Assembly: GCA_036504055.1 (NCBI GenBank)
Contig: DASXVU010000047.1
Coordinates: 1-64,000, forward strand
Direction of reading: 5' to 3'
Length of the DNA: 64,000 bases
DNA from: Methanomassiliicoccales archaeon
Lineage (GTDB): Archaea; Thermoplasmatota; Thermoplasmata; Methanomassiliicoccales; UBA472
Translations under genes and position numbers: made by a program
Shown: piece after piece, positions 33,903 through 42,559 of the stretch
Numbering within the stretch: position 1 is the first letter of the stretch
How the letters are laid out: the number at the start of each line of letters is the position of its first letter
Notes under the pieces: model-generated
The model's input: the letters and a program-made list of their open reading frames with translations, nothing else
Database searches by the model: none
What the model was told of the DNA's origin: nothing

Positions 33903-34280
33903 TCAATGATCATGACCCAAGGTGTCCCTTCCAAGCTTGGTTATCGAAAATATCTTCCAATTCTTTTTCTGATATGATTTAACCAGGCCAGCTTCCTCGA
34001 GGGAATTTAGATGATAGGAAAGCTTGGAATCGGAGACCTTTAAGAATTCTTTTAGGACGCAGGGGCAGAGGTCACAACTCCTCAAGGCCCAGAGAATCTT
34101 GAGGCGTGTTTTATCTGACAGTGAATGATGAATATTTATCTGGCGTTCCAGATCGGCTTCTGATGGCATACTGTAGGATAGTTTTTCCAACCCGCCAATT
34201 TCAAGGATAGCCTCCGAGACCTCATCTGGTAAGTCCCTGTCCTTTTTCCTTTTCCCATTGGCACCAGGAGCTCTGACCAT
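33903..34280 (-). CDS. ArsR/SmtB-family metalloregulator
   Basis: 125 residues. A winged helix occupies residues 48-115 (HSLSDKTRLKILWALRSCDL, VLKEFLKVSDSKLSYHLNSL). The CDLCPC sequence in helix alpha-3 is a Cys cluster of the type that binds Cd, Pb, As or Zn and releases DNA, and a C-terminal GHDH may add ligands. It converges on the HMA gene and is the likely repressor of the ATPase cassette through the inverted repeat at 31311. A GATTGATATCAATC palindrome lies about 58 bp upstream of its own start. Confidence 0.85.
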   Translation of the reverse strand: MVRAPGANGKRKKDRDLPDEVSEAILEIGGLEKLSYSMPSEADLERQINIHHSLSDKTRLKILWALRSCDLCPCVLKEFLKVSDSKLSYHLNSLEEAGLVKSYQKKNWKIFSITKLGRDTLGHDH

Positions 34281-34337
34281 GTCAAAGCATTATACCTTTA
34301 GCTATTTTAAATTGATATTTTGGATTGTTTGGTGTCA

Positions 34338-34351
34338 GATTGATATCAATC
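34338..34351. promoter_or_regulatory. 14-bp palindrome upstream of the ArsR gene
   Basis: GATTGATATCAATC is perfectly self-complementary and located in the promoter region of the ArsR-type gene (start 34280). It shares TCAA/TTGA half-elements with the ATPase operator but in the opposite arrangement. Confidence 0.4.
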
Positions 34352-34520
34352 ACTGTCTGCACATAGTACTATTATTCTAAACAACCGTCCATAATCCATA
34401 GACGCAGAAAAGATCTTATGGGAAATGGAAAAGAACAGCGGCGAGGTTTGTAACCCTTTGATACTCATTTCCAAAATAATGCCAGAATGAATCCCTCGTC
34501 AAGCGGAAGAGGGAAAATTC

Positions 34521-34730
34521 GTGATGAGCTTGCCGGATATTCCTGTGAAGTACAAGCAACTAATCATGATCTCGGTTGCCGCCGCCTTACAGAATAGGCA
34601 ATGTGCGGAATACTTCATCAAAGTTGGGAAACACATGGGATTGACCGATAAGGAGATCGGCGAGGCAGTTCTTGCTGCCCGCTTCGCTATGGCGTCGACA
34701 ATCTTCTCCAATGTTGAGCCGGGATTTTAG
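34521..34730 (+). CDS. Short CMD/AhpD-like protein
   Basis: 69 residues, starting with GTG-ATG after GAGGG. The core KYKQLIMISVAAALQNRQCAEYFIKVGKHMGLTDKEIGEAVLAARF resembles the carboxymuconolactone decarboxylase/AhpD core, but the CxxC is reduced to one Cys and the protein is shorter than the copy at 23675. It could be a decayed or specialised copy. Ends in TAG. Function unknown. Confidence 0.6.
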   Translation: MMSLPDIPVKYKQLIMISVAAALQNRQCAEYFIKVGKHMGLTDKEIGEAVLAARFAMASTIFSNVEPGF

Positions 34731-34942
34731 TCACTGATCAAAGATGAGAAGATGTGAGACAATTGAGGGCCCGGGGCGAAACCCAATAACCTTAACACCT
34801 ATCGAGAAAGGCGGTTGTATGACGCTAAGCCTATTAACATACTATGCGACCCAGGCTCTCAATTATAGTATTACAAAATTATTTAAAATAGCAAAAATGC
34901 ATATCTACCTGAATTATCGTTTTGAGAATATTAGGCGACATC

Positions 34943-35275
34943 ATGACATCTAAAGTTCGGGTTAACATGTTTCCTTGCGAGAACAAATCGGAAATCGAGG
35001 TACAATCTACGGATGATGGGAACTATGTCGTCAAGGTTACCAGTACCTGCAAGAAAGCAGAGAGGTTCATTGAAGGGTTGGGATTTATTTCTCTGACCGA
35101 TCTCACAGACAAAAAGGAAAGCAAAATCTTCCGTGACTTCATCGAATCGGATATGAGCGCTAATTGCCTGATACTCCCTGGAGTGCTCACTGCTGCATGG
35201 GTAGAGGCTGGGATGATCGCCCGGTCCATGGCGAAGAAAAGAGTCCCGTTAAGTATTGAGTTCATCGATGGCTGA
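34943..35275 (+). CDS. Small conserved protein (DUF6951-like)
   Basis: 110 residues from ATG 34943; an earlier in-frame start lacks support. Sequence layout: beta-rich N-terminus with a Cys, VVKVTSTCKKAERFIEGL, a charged centre, then NCLILPGVLTAAWVEAGMIA and a final basic strand. It resembles small cysteine-containing proteins often encoded next to methyltransferase genes in methylotrophic methanogens (DUF6951 type), in which CPVP is replaced here by CLILP. Assignment is by recollection of the pattern and is tentative. Confidence 0.5.
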   Translation: MTSKVRVNMFPCENKSEIEVQSTDDGNYVVKVTSTCKKAERFIEGLGFISLTDLTDKKESKIFRDFIESDMSANCLILPGVLTAAWVEAGMIARSMAKKRVPLSIEFIDG

Positions 35276-35717
35276 CACAACATGATCTGGTCGGAAATCG
35301 GAAATGTCAAACCTTCTTGCTTTGTGCAATGAGGTTATCTCCTGAATAATTTCTGAAATCATGTTCGATGGCTTTCTCGATGCCTGTTCATCGACACAGG
35401 AATCGGATGTTCTGAGCAATGTCGGAAAAACTCGGAACAATTAGGTCGGATTCTCAACCTAAAACATAAGTCAATCCAAGGGTCACTCCATTTTGACAAG
35501 GGAGGCGTGGCTCAAGACCAAGCATTGGCTGGTAGAATCAGAATGCATGCTTGATGGTCGAGCTGCAAAAATAATGAATGGCATCAGGCTACACCAAAGT
35601 CGATTAACATGAAGATCGGCATAGGAGAATGAAGAAGGTTTTTATCGGCCAGATGACTCAATGTACAATAACCCCCCATATTAACCTTTCATAATCGGTG
35701 GAATGGATAAAAGTAAA
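35276..35717. other. Intergenic region at the right end of the island, no complete gene
   Basis: A 40-codon frame from about 35504 (LTREAWLKTKHWLVESECML...) to 35612 has some protein character but no good start and may be a remnant. No integrase was found here or elsewhere in the island. Confidence 0.4.
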
Positions 35718-35734
35718 GTGCTCCCGCCGGGATT
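35718..35734 (-). repeat. tRNA-proximal copy of the 17-bp attachment repeat
   Basis: Identical to 22093-22109 and contained, apart from its first base, in the 3' end of the tRNA-Glu gene. Orientation fits insertion of a 13.6-kb segment at the tRNA 3' end. Confidence 0.65.
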
Positions 35735-35819
35735 TGAACCCGAGTCGTTGACTTGCTTCCGCGAAGCAACTCTCCGCGCCGAAAGGCCAACATGATTGAC
35801 CGGACTACACTACGGGAGC
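35719..35819 (-). tRNA. tRNA-Glu (anticodon TTC) with a ~26-nt intron
   Basis: On the minus strand the acceptor GCTCCCG pairs with CGGGAGC, followed by discriminator A. The T-arm reads TCGGG-TTCAAAT-CCCGG. The anticodon stem TTGGC/GTCAA encloses CTTTCGG with anticodon TTC. Between loop and 3' stem strand lies an extra ~26 nt containing the hairpin TTGCTTC-GCG-GAAGCAA. The intron GAGAG can pair with CTTTC of the anticodon loop, giving a bulge-helix-bulge at the canonical 37/38 position. CCA is not encoded. A TATA-like TTTAAGTA lies about 28 bp upstream. Confidence 0.9.
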
Positions 35820-36192
35820 GAATTTATGCGTTCATATTGGAAACCATACTTAAACCTTAGGTAGGGGTGCGGGAAAACCAATGATGATTTGGCAGCCTTA
35901 CCGCTCCATTTTCTTCACGAAAAGACCGAGAGACCTACAATTTCATGTCGAACAACACACTTAACCGAAACGAAATCATGAACCTTGCCCGACAAGCGAC
36001 TTGAGCTAGTCCATCATTTGTATTGCACTCGTAAAAAGTTAGAATGGTCTTCGAAAAATCATTCATTCGAAGAACATATAGGACTATATACGTTATATAT
36101 CAGGACCAACTAAACTATTAATATCTTACTATTTGATTATCCTAAACTATTGCTAAGGGTGTGGTGGGAAGTAAGCATGAGGAGGAGCTAGT
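35820..36192. other. Intergenic region with divergent promoters, no gene seen
   Basis: About 370 bp between tRNA-Glu and the PP-loop gene. The right half is AT-rich (ATACGTTATATATC near 36085-36100), suitable as promoter for the gene at 36193. Confidence 0.45.
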
Positions 36193-37338
36193 ATGCTACA
36201 AGAAATCCAAGAAATCAGTTCCATAAGGGCTGTGGCACCTAATAGAATTTTAGAAGACCGGATGTGTAAGAAATGTGTGATGAAAGAATGTGAACCTTTC
36301 CTCACGATAGAAGATGACGGCATATGCAACCAGTGTCATACATACAAGACGTTCAAATATAAAGGCGAGGAAGAGTTCCTTAGGATCCTGGACGCGGCCA
36401 GGACAAGCGATAGCAAGTACGATTGTGCTGTCATGTATAGTGGAGGAAGGGATAGCACCTATGCTCTTCTGAAGCTCGCAAAGGACTATGACAAGAAGGT
36501 TTTGGCGATCAACTATGACAATCCTTTCACACACCCCCAAGCAAGGGCCAATATCAAGAATGCCGTGAAAGCCCTCGGTGTCGATCTGATATCGTTCAAG
36601 CTGAAGAACAACATCCATGAACGGACGTTCAAAAGCAATTTGCAGTCCTGGAACAAACATCCTGACCTGGCAATGTTACCGATGATATGCGTAGGATGTA
36701 AACAGTTCATTTATCATGGTCTCAAGATCGCGAGCGAGAACAAGGTCCCCATTCTGGTTTCCGGCGGTAATGTTCTTGAGGAAACGACATTCAAGAAGGA
36801 ATTGCTCGGACTGGACGGAGATACTGAGATCCAAGAGACCTATTCCAAAGCCTGGACCGGAATTGCCAAAGGAGTGCTGAAGAATCCCTCCTACCTCCGG
36901 CCCTGGTACATGCCTACCATGGTAAGAGGATACCTGTATGGCGATCCGCATGCTCTGGGTGCGCGCATGTATGCACGAAAGATCCCGAGCTTGTGCATAT
37001 TCCAATACATACCCTGGATCGAGAAGGAATGTCTGTCCCGGATCCAGTCGGAGGTAGGTTGGGACTATCCCAAAGAATTGGGCACATGGCGTTTCGATTG
37101 TTCGGTGGGATCCTTGAAAGAGGTATTGTACGCATCGATGATCAAGCAGAATGAGAAAGAGGAGTTCTATTCCAAAGAGATCCGAGAAGGGCTGATTACA
37201 AGAGCTGAGGCAATGGAGAAACTGGAAAAAAATGTGGTCGACCCAAGCACGCATCGCCGATATATCGAGGAAGTGTTCGATATAGCAGGTATCTCTGACA
37301 GATCTATGATAGAAAATATCTTCAAGGATAAGGGCTGA
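36193..37338 (+). CDS. PP-loop N-acetyl sugar amidotransferase-like protein
   Basis: 381 residues. The N-terminus has a zinc-type pair of motifs (CKKC at 25-28, CNQC at 45-48). An ATP-pyrophosphatase PP-loop SGGRDSTYAL follows (83-92), then NYDNPFTHPQA and LPMICVGCKQF. This matches the WbpG/LegG family of amidotransferase-like enzymes that add nitrogen to surface sugars, although related PP-loop proteins modify tRNA. A strong GGAGGAG precedes the ATG. No partner glutaminase or sugar-nucleotide gene adjoins it, so the product is uncertain. Confidence 0.8.
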   Translation: MLQEIQEISSIRAVAPNRILEDRMCKKCVMKECEPFLTIEDDGICNQCHTYKTFKYKGEEEFLRILDAARTSDSKYDCAVMYSGGRDSTYALLKLAKDYDKKVLAINYDNPFTHPQARANIKNAVKALGVDLISFKLKNNIHERTFKSNLQSWNKHPDLAMLPMICVGCKQFIYHGLKIASENKVPILVSGGNVLEETTFKKELLGLDGDTEIQETYSKAWTGIAKGVLKNPSYLRPWYMPTMVRGYLYGDPHALGARMYARKIPSLCIFQYIPWIEKECLSRIQSEVGWDYPKELGTWRFDCSVGSLKEVLYASMIKQNEKEEFYSKEIREGLITRAEAMEKLEKNVVDPSTHRRYIEEVFDIAGISDRSMIENIFKDKG

Positions 37339-37468
37339 GAACGGCCTCATTACCTTTCGCACCTTGAGTCAGCCAGAGGGCTTTCAGCTGACGGTTGGGA
37401 GCCGTTTGCATGAAAATTGCGCCAGAGTTGGTCACTATCAATATATATCTGTTCCTCATAATGTAAAA

Positions 37469-38314
37469 ATGATATCTATGAGCCAGTCATCCAGCATCAA
37501 GATGATAGGGAGTACTGACCCCCGATTTGCTTATGATCCGAACGAAAATCTTGACATTGAAGAGGTCGGCGAGGAGGTCTTCGACGGTAAAGTTGTGCAC
37601 GACGTTAGCTTCCGGGGCGCCACAGGAAAGAGGATCAATGCTTACCTGGTGACACCGATCGTCGGCCATGGTTTCCCAGGCATTGTGTTCGTCCATCCTT
37701 TGCCCGGTTCCAGAAAGACGTTCTTGGATGAGGCCCTTAGGCTGGCTGACCGGAGAATCTGCTCAATTGTGGTGGATGCGGTCTGGTCGTCAGGTTTGGA
37801 ATGGGCCAAGTTGATGGGGGAACCGAACCATGATCGGAAGGAGTTCATCGATGCCGTCAGGGACATCAGGAGGACCTTCGATGTGCTGACCTCGGAGTCG
37901 ATGGTGAACGACCAGCGGATCGGATATGTCGGTCACAGCCTGGGAGCCCTGTGCGGAGCGGTCCTATCCGGCATCGACCGGAGGGCCGTTGCGTATGTCC
38001 TCATGTCAGGGACCACCAGCTTCGCGGACTTTGCGGCGGCGAATATGCCGAACATGACCCGGGAGGAGATGACAACATACCGTGACACCATGGAGGACAT
38101 TGACCCGGTCCGATTTGTGCGCAACGCAGCGCCGGCCAGCATAATGTTCCAAACGGGCAACAAAGAGGAATACTTCGATCACCGAAGGATGCAGGCCTTG
38201 GCGGACGCGGCGAGCGAACCGAAGGCAGTGAGATGGTACGACGCCGGTCACGCGCTCAATGAACAGGCCCGCCAGGACCGCGATGACTGGCTCGTGGACG
38301 AGCTCTTCCGATGA
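37469..38314 (+). CDS. Alpha/beta hydrolase
   Basis: 281 residues from ATG 37469; residues encoded upstream in frame look non-coding and include a promoter-like ATATATATC. The serine hydrolase core is visible: FPGIVFVHPLPGSR (oxyanion strand), IGYVGHSLGALCG with the nucleophile Ser in GHSLG, and a C-terminal DAGHAL with the catalytic His. The fold resembles the acetyl-xylan esterase/dienelactone type. Substrate unknown. It is followed by the translation gene block. Confidence 0.75.
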   Translation: MISMSQSSSIKMIGSTDPRFAYDPNENLDIEEVGEEVFDGKVVHDVSFRGATGKRINAYLVTPIVGHGFPGIVFVHPLPGSRKTFLDEALRLADRRICSIVVDAVWSSGLEWAKLMGEPNHDRKEFIDAVRDIRRTFDVLTSESMVNDQRIGYVGHSLGALCGAVLSGIDRRAVAYVLMSGTTSFADFAAANMPNMTREEMTTYRDTMEDIDPVRFVRNAAPASIMFQTGNKEEYFDHRRMQALADAASEPKAVRWYDAGHALNEQARQDRDDWLVDELFR

Positions 38315-38442
38315 GGGCCAAGGCGGCTGCCCTATCTTTCTTGATTGATCGATGTTGGCAATGGCTGGTGAAGCCGTCGTTCCCTGAAACAACGTTATAT
38401 ACTAGTTTAGTTTATGAGAGACGCACTAATCGGAGGCTTTGA

Positions 38443-38769
38443 TTGAATAATCAGGTTGATGTGGAGCAGAGCGACGAAATCCTGCGCTGCCCCTATCCAA
38501 ACAGGAAGGAGGGAGAAATGTTCGGCATAGCCGACCAGCTTCTCGGAGCCTCCAGGATCAAGATCATGTGCGCGGACGGCAAGTCCCGCATGGGCCGTAT
38601 ACCAGGCAAGATCCGCAAGCGCATGTGGATCCGGGAGGGAGATCTGCTCATCCTCCGTCCCTGGGAATTCCAGGACGACAAAGCAGACATCCTTTACCGT
38701 TACACCAAGACCCAGGCTACCTACATGAGCCGCAAGAAGGTATTGCCGAAGAATTTGGACGTCTTTTAG
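38443..38769 (+). CDS. eif1A: Translation initiation factor aIF1A
   Basis: 108 residues with the S1-like OB fold: MFGIADQLLGASRIKIMCADGKSRMGRIPGKIRKRMWI, then GDLLILRPWEFQDDKADILYRYT. aIF1A binds the A site of the 30S subunit and promotes initiator tRNA and mRNA binding. The start is TTG at 38443, 6 nt after GGAGG. It heads a run of closely spaced translation genes. Ends in TAG. Confidence 0.93.
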   Translation: MNNQVDVEQSDEILRCPYPNRKEGEMFGIADQLLGASRIKIMCADGKSRMGRIPGKIRKRMWIREGDLLILRPWEFQDDKADILYRYTKTQATYMSRKKVLPKNLDVF

Positions 38770-38783
38770 AGGAGGGCATCGCA

Positions 38784-39575
38784 ATGCCCAAAAACGACAA
38801 TACTTTTTCCGACCTCGATCGCAAGGTGGAGAGCCTCCGCCTGAGGCGGTCCGAGAATGCCGAGGATGATGCCCGCAAGACCCTGGACGAGGTCTTCGAC
38901 CGGCAGACAATGTACGCTCTGGACAAGCTCATGAACATGGGCGTGCTAGAGACCGTTGATTTTCCCATCTCCACTGGCAAAGAGGGCAACGTTTTTCGTG
39001 TCACCACGCCCGAGAACGAGATCCTGGCGATGAAGGTCTATCGCACCTCGAACTCGACCTTCCATAACATCGCAAAATACATAGAGGGCGATCCCAGGTT
39101 CAAGGGCCTGCAGGGGTCGCACCGCAAGATAATATTCGCCTGGGCAGCCAAGGAGTTCAAGAACCTCTGCCGGATGACCGAGGCGAAGATCCGGGTCCCG
39201 GAGCCGGTCAGGTTCCATAAGAACATCCTGTTCATGGAGTATATCGGCACAGAGGAACAACCTGCCCCGAGCCTGAAGAACTCGCAGCTGGAAGACCCAG
39301 ATGAGATCTACAGGAAGATCCTGAAGTACATGAAGCTGATGTACCAGAAAGCGGAACTGGTCCATGGGGACCTGAGCGAGTACAACATACTGATGGAGAA
39401 CGGCGAACCGGTCATCATCGACGTCGGTCAGGCGATGCTGGTGGATCACGTCAACTCTCTCGAGTTCCTGAAGCGGGACATCGCCAACATCAACCATTAC
39501 TTCAGGTCTCTGGACATCAAGATCAAGACAGACGCGGAAGTTCTCAAGTCAATACAGGGGGCCAAGACAAAATGA
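38784..39575 (+). CDS. rio1: RIO1-type serine/threonine kinase
   Basis: 263 residues. Features: STGKEGNVFRV as the nucleotide loop, ILAMKVYRTS with the ATP-binding Lys, the catalytic loop HGDLSEYNIL and metal-binding IIDVGQAM (DxG). RIO1 kinases act in late 30S/40S subunit maturation. The ATG at 38784 follows GGAGGG; longer upstream frames overlap aIF1A and are not used. It overlaps the next gene by 4 bp (ATGA). Confidence 0.93.
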   Translation: MPKNDNTFSDLDRKVESLRLRRSENAEDDARKTLDEVFDRQTMYALDKLMNMGVLETVDFPISTGKEGNVFRVTTPENEILAMKVYRTSNSTFHNIAKYIEGDPRFKGLQGSHRKIIFAWAAKEFKNLCRMTEAKIRVPEPVRFHKNILFMEYIGTEEQPAPSLKNSQLEDPDEIYRKILKYMKLMYQKAELVHGDLSEYNILMENGEPVIIDVGQAMLVDHVNSLEFLKRDIANINHYFRSLDIKIKTDAEVLKSIQGAKTK

Positions 39576-40111
39576 AGGCAGTACGCATCCCGAAGGAAAG
39601 AGTAGGGGCCCTTATCGGCAAGGACGGAGCGAGCAAGAGGATGCTCCAGGAAAGGATGCAGATGACCATCAGGGTCGACACCGAGGGAGAGGTGATGATC
39701 GAGGACGAGAGCGTCACAGATCCGATCATGCCCCTGAAGGCCGTTGACATCATCAAGGCCATCGGCCGGGGCTTCTCCCCGGAACGGGCGCTCAGACTGA
39801 TGGGCGAGGATGAGTACCTGGAGATCATGGACATCGACGATTACGTCGGCAAAGGCCATGACCAGCTGCAGCGTATGCGGGCCCGGGTCATCGGCACCGG
39901 CGGCAAGACGCGCCGCATCATAGAGGACATGAGCGGGGTTGACCTGTCGGTGTATGGCGACACCGTAGCCATCATCGGCAATTCCATCCAGCTGCCCATC
40001 GGCCGCACGGCGGTGGACATGGTCCTGTCGGGCAGCGAGCACTCCACGGTGTATCGCTTCCTGGAACGCAAGCGGGCCACGCTGAAGATCATGGAGATGG
40101 GTTTCCAGTAA
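39572..40111 (+). CDS. KH-domain RNA-binding protein, Dim2/Pno1-like
   Basis: 179 residues with two KH domains: RVGALIGKDGASKRMLQERM and ARVIGTGGKTRRIIEDMSGV carry the GxxG loops. It is the archaeal homologue of Pno1/Dim2, which binds the 3' end of small-subunit rRNA precursor. Neighbours Rio1 and KsgA (Dim1) act in the same maturation step, so the cluster is functionally coherent. Confidence 0.9.
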   Translation: MKAVRIPKERVGALIGKDGASKRMLQERMQMTIRVDTEGEVMIEDESVTDPIMPLKAVDIIKAIGRGFSPERALRLMGEDEYLEIMDIDDYVGKGHDQLQRMRARVIGTGGKTRRIIEDMSGVDLSVYGDTVAIIGNSIQLPIGRTAVDMVLSGSEHSTVYRFLERKRATLKIMEMGFQ

Positions 40112-40125
40112 CGGAGTTGAAACAA

Positions 40126-41361
40126 GTGCCTCAAATACTAGAGCAGGCCGAGAAGGCACTGGAGCATGACCTTTGCGATCATTGCCTGGGAAGGATATTC
40201 GCGCATGTCGACACCGGCCTGAGCAATCATGAACGGGGTCGGTCGGTGCGAATGACCCTGAACTTCCAGCGCATACTGGACGGCAAGCCCAAACTGGAGC
40301 ACCAGAAATGCTGGGTGTGCGAGGACATATTCGAAAACGTGGAACGATATGCGGACGCCGCCATCGATGCCATGTCGCGTGTCGAGTACCACAACTTCCT
40401 CATCGGGTGCCGGGTGGACCCGACCATACAGGAACGTGAGGAGAGGGTCTGGTCGGAGGTCGGACAGGACAAGGCCGAGCCGATCAAGGCTGAGCTGAAC
40501 CAGGAGATCGGGAAGCTTATCCAGGCCAAGACCAACAAGGAGGTCTGCTTTGAGACCCCGGAGGTGGTGGCCCTGATCGACACCCGGTTCTGCCATGTGG
40601 AGCTGAGCGTCGCCCCGCTGTTCATCTATGGTCGTTATCACAAGTATTCACGGGAGATACCTCAGACCAAGTGGCCCTGTCGTGAGTGCCGGGGCAAGGG
40701 TTGCCCCCGCTGCAAGGGCACCGGCAAGATGTACCAGGTATCCGTGCAGGAGGTCATCGGCGACCCGATCCTGAAGGAGGCCGAAGGGCGGGAACATTTC
40801 TTCCATGGCATGGGCCGGGAGGACATCGACGCGCGGATGCTCGGCACCGGACGACCGTTCGTACTGGAGATCGCCGAACCCAGGATCAGGGACATAGACC
40901 TGGCCAAGATGCAGAGAATCATCGCGGAGAACGGGGCCGGTCTGGCCGATGCCGTGGACCTGCGTTTCTCCAGCCGGGAGGAGGTACGCCGGGTCAAGAT
41001 GGACGACCCGGAGAAGGTGTATCTCGCCCATGTCGCCCTGCACGGCAAAGTTAATAAGGAAAAAGTAAATGAGGTTGTTCACACGTTCAAACACAGGCGC
41101 ATTAGCCAGCAGACTCCCGTTCGGGTGGTCCACAGAAGGGCGGACCTCGACCGGGAAAAGGAGATCATCGATGCCTCCGTCGAATCCTTCGACGACGACG
41201 TCCTGGTGCTCCGTCTGCGCACCCAATCCGGGACCTACGTGAAAGAACTGGTCTCAGGGGACGGGGGCAGGACCAAGCCGAACCTCGCGGAGGAACTCGG
41301 AGTACCCTGCCAGGTCACCGCGCTCGATGTGGTTGAAATAATCGATATCACTGAGGTGTAA
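40126..41361 (+). CDS. pus10: tRNA pseudouridine synthase Pus10
   Basis: 411 residues. The N-terminal half has zinc-type cysteines (CDHC at the start, CWVC near 63) and a THUMP-like region. A CRECRGKGCPRCKGTG insertion follows. The catalytic half has HGMGREDIDARMLGTGRPF with Asp235 as the expected nucleophile. Pus10 makes pseudouridines 54 and 55 in archaeal tRNA T-loops. The start is set at GTG 40126, which has GGAG 9 nt upstream; the TTG at 40117 would abut the Shine-Dalgarno sequence. Confidence 0.92.
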   Translation: MPQILEQAEKALEHDLCDHCLGRIFAHVDTGLSNHERGRSVRMTLNFQRILDGKPKLEHQKCWVCEDIFENVERYADAAIDAMSRVEYHNFLIGCRVDPTIQEREERVWSEVGQDKAEPIKAELNQEIGKLIQAKTNKEVCFETPEVVALIDTRFCHVELSVAPLFIYGRYHKYSREIPQTKWPCRECRGKGCPRCKGTGKMYQVSVQEVIGDPILKEAEGREHFFHGMGREDIDARMLGTGRPFVLEIAEPRIRDIDLAKMQRIIAENGAGLADAVDLRFSSREEVRRVKMDDPEKVYLAHVALHGKVNKEKVNEVVHTFKHRRISQQTPVRVVHRRADLDREKEIIDASVESFDDDVLVLRLRTQSGTYVKELVSGDGGRTKPNLAEELGVPCQVTALDVVEIIDITEV

Positions 41362-41364
41362 TAC

Positions 41365-41658
41365 ATGGTTAGACCGTCACACGGACTGAGGCGAAGGGGC
41401 AGGAACATCCTAAGGAAGACCCCGAGGAACAGGGGACTATCCCCGATCACCCACGAATTCCAGGTGTTCGAGAGCGGTGAGAAGGCCAACATCTTCATCG
41501 ACTCCAACATCCACAAGGGCGCACCCCATCTCCGTTTCCACGGAAAGACCGGCACCGTCGTCGGACCCCAGGGACATTCATTCGTGCTCCACGTAAAAGA
41601 TGGCGACAAGGTAAAGACCGTCATCTGCAGGCCAGAGCACCTGAGAAAGGTCAACTGA
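41365..41658 (+). CDS. rpl21e: Ribosomal protein L21e
   Basis: 97 residues, basic. MVRPSHGLRRRGRNILRKTP and GRTGTV-like HGKTGTVVGPQGHSFVLHVKDG are diagnostic of archaeal/eukaryotic L21e of the large subunit. It sits three bases after pus10 in the translation block. Confidence 0.96.
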   Translation: MVRPSHGLRRRGRNILRKTPRNRGLSPITHEFQVFESGEKANIFIDSNIHKGAPHLRFHGKTGTVVGPQGHSFVLHVKDGDKVKTVICRPEHLRKVN

Positions 41659-41671
41659 GGAAGTGACCTCG

Positions 41672-41992
41672 ATGCCAGAGGAGCGCTACATCGCTCTTGC
41701 CGAAGTAAAGGAATACTTGGAGCAAGAGAGCAAGGGCCGGGAATTCACGCCTGAGCAGAGGATATCGTACGATCACGCCTCGAAGATCGCCAAGCTGTCC
41801 GCGGACAAGGCAAGGGAGCTGATCGCCGAGCTCAAGGGCATCTCCTTCGTACCGGACACCGTCGCGGTCAAGATCGCCGACATCATCCCGACCCATCCAG
41901 AGGACGTCCGTGTTCTTTTCGCTAAGGAGAGGATCGTGCTCGAGAAGAAGCAGATAGAGCAGATTCTTAAATTAGTGGAAAAGTATCTATGA
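41672..41992 (+). CDS. rpo4: RNA polymerase subunit Rpo4 (RpoF)
   Basis: 106 residues. YIALAEVKEYLEQESKGREFTPEQ and the C-terminal helical HRDC-like region (VAVKIADIIPTHPEDVRVLFAKERI, then LKLVEKYL) identify Rpo4, which with Rpo7 forms the polymerase stalk. ATG 41672 is preferred over GTG 41663, since GAGG is only two bases before the latter. The L21e-Rpo4-DUF655-KsgA order is conserved in many archaea. Confidence 0.92.
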   Translation: MPEERYIALAEVKEYLEQESKGREFTPEQRISYDHASKIAKLSADKARELIAELKGISFVPDTVAVKIADIIPTHPEDVRVLFAKERIVLEKKQIEQILKLVEKYL

Positions 41993-42006
41993 TGTTGGTG
42001 TAACCT

Positions 42007-42555
42007 TTGGAAGACTACGCGCACATTCTCGACTATCTACCTCAGGGACTCCCCTCCGAAAAGGGATTCTCCCGGGAACCGCTCGCATACGCAATAGGTA
42101 GCCAGGAGTTTAAGCTCTTCGAGTTGGTGCCGAAGCCTAACGCCATCATAAACATGGGAGAGAGAGTCTACATCGGCAAGGAGGCCGAGAAAAGGGACAA
42201 GATCCTCCACGTCAAGAGGCGCGTTTCCTATGAGGAGCTCACCGGCGGCGCCCAGAGCGAACTTCCGTTCGTCGTCCTGGAGATCGTCAAGCTGGAGGAG
42301 ACCCGTTTCGTCAACTTCTTCAACGAGGCCCAGCCGATCACCACCCGCTATCACATGCTGGAACTCCTGCCCGGTCTGGGCAAGAAGACCATGTGGGCGG
42401 TCCTGGAGGAGCGGAAGAAGGGCAAGTTCAAGGACTTCACCGAACTCTCCGCAAGGGTACCGTCCCTGAAGCACCCGGAAAAGGTCGTGGCCAAGCGAAT
42501 CGAGATGGAGCTATCCAACCCGGCCGAGAAATACCATCTTTTCGTGTCGAAGTGA
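42007..42555 (+). CDS. DUF655 family RNA-binding protein
   Basis: 182 residues from a TTG start (family members begin MEDYA...LDYLPQG, which fits). An OB-like N-terminal half is followed by a helix-hairpin-helix region (LLPGLGKKTMWAVLEERKKG). It is nearly always encoded between rpo4 and ksgA in archaea. Nucleic-acid binding in RNA metabolism is inferred; no activity is established. Confidence 0.88.
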   Translation: MEDYAHILDYLPQGLPSEKGFSREPLAYAIGSQEFKLFELVPKPNAIINMGERVYIGKEAEKRDKILHVKRRVSYEELTGGAQSELPFVVLEIVKLEETRFVNFFNEAQPITTRYHMLELLPGLGKKTMWAVLEERKKGKFKDFTELSARVPSLKHPEKVVAKRIEMELSNPAEKYHLFVSK

Positions 42556-42559
42556 TGCG

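Noticed and set aside
22541-35717. Integrase gene for the tRNA-Glu island
   Set aside because: No frame in the segment shows the R-H-R-Y tyrosine recombinase pattern; the only recombinase is the DDE transposase of the IS.
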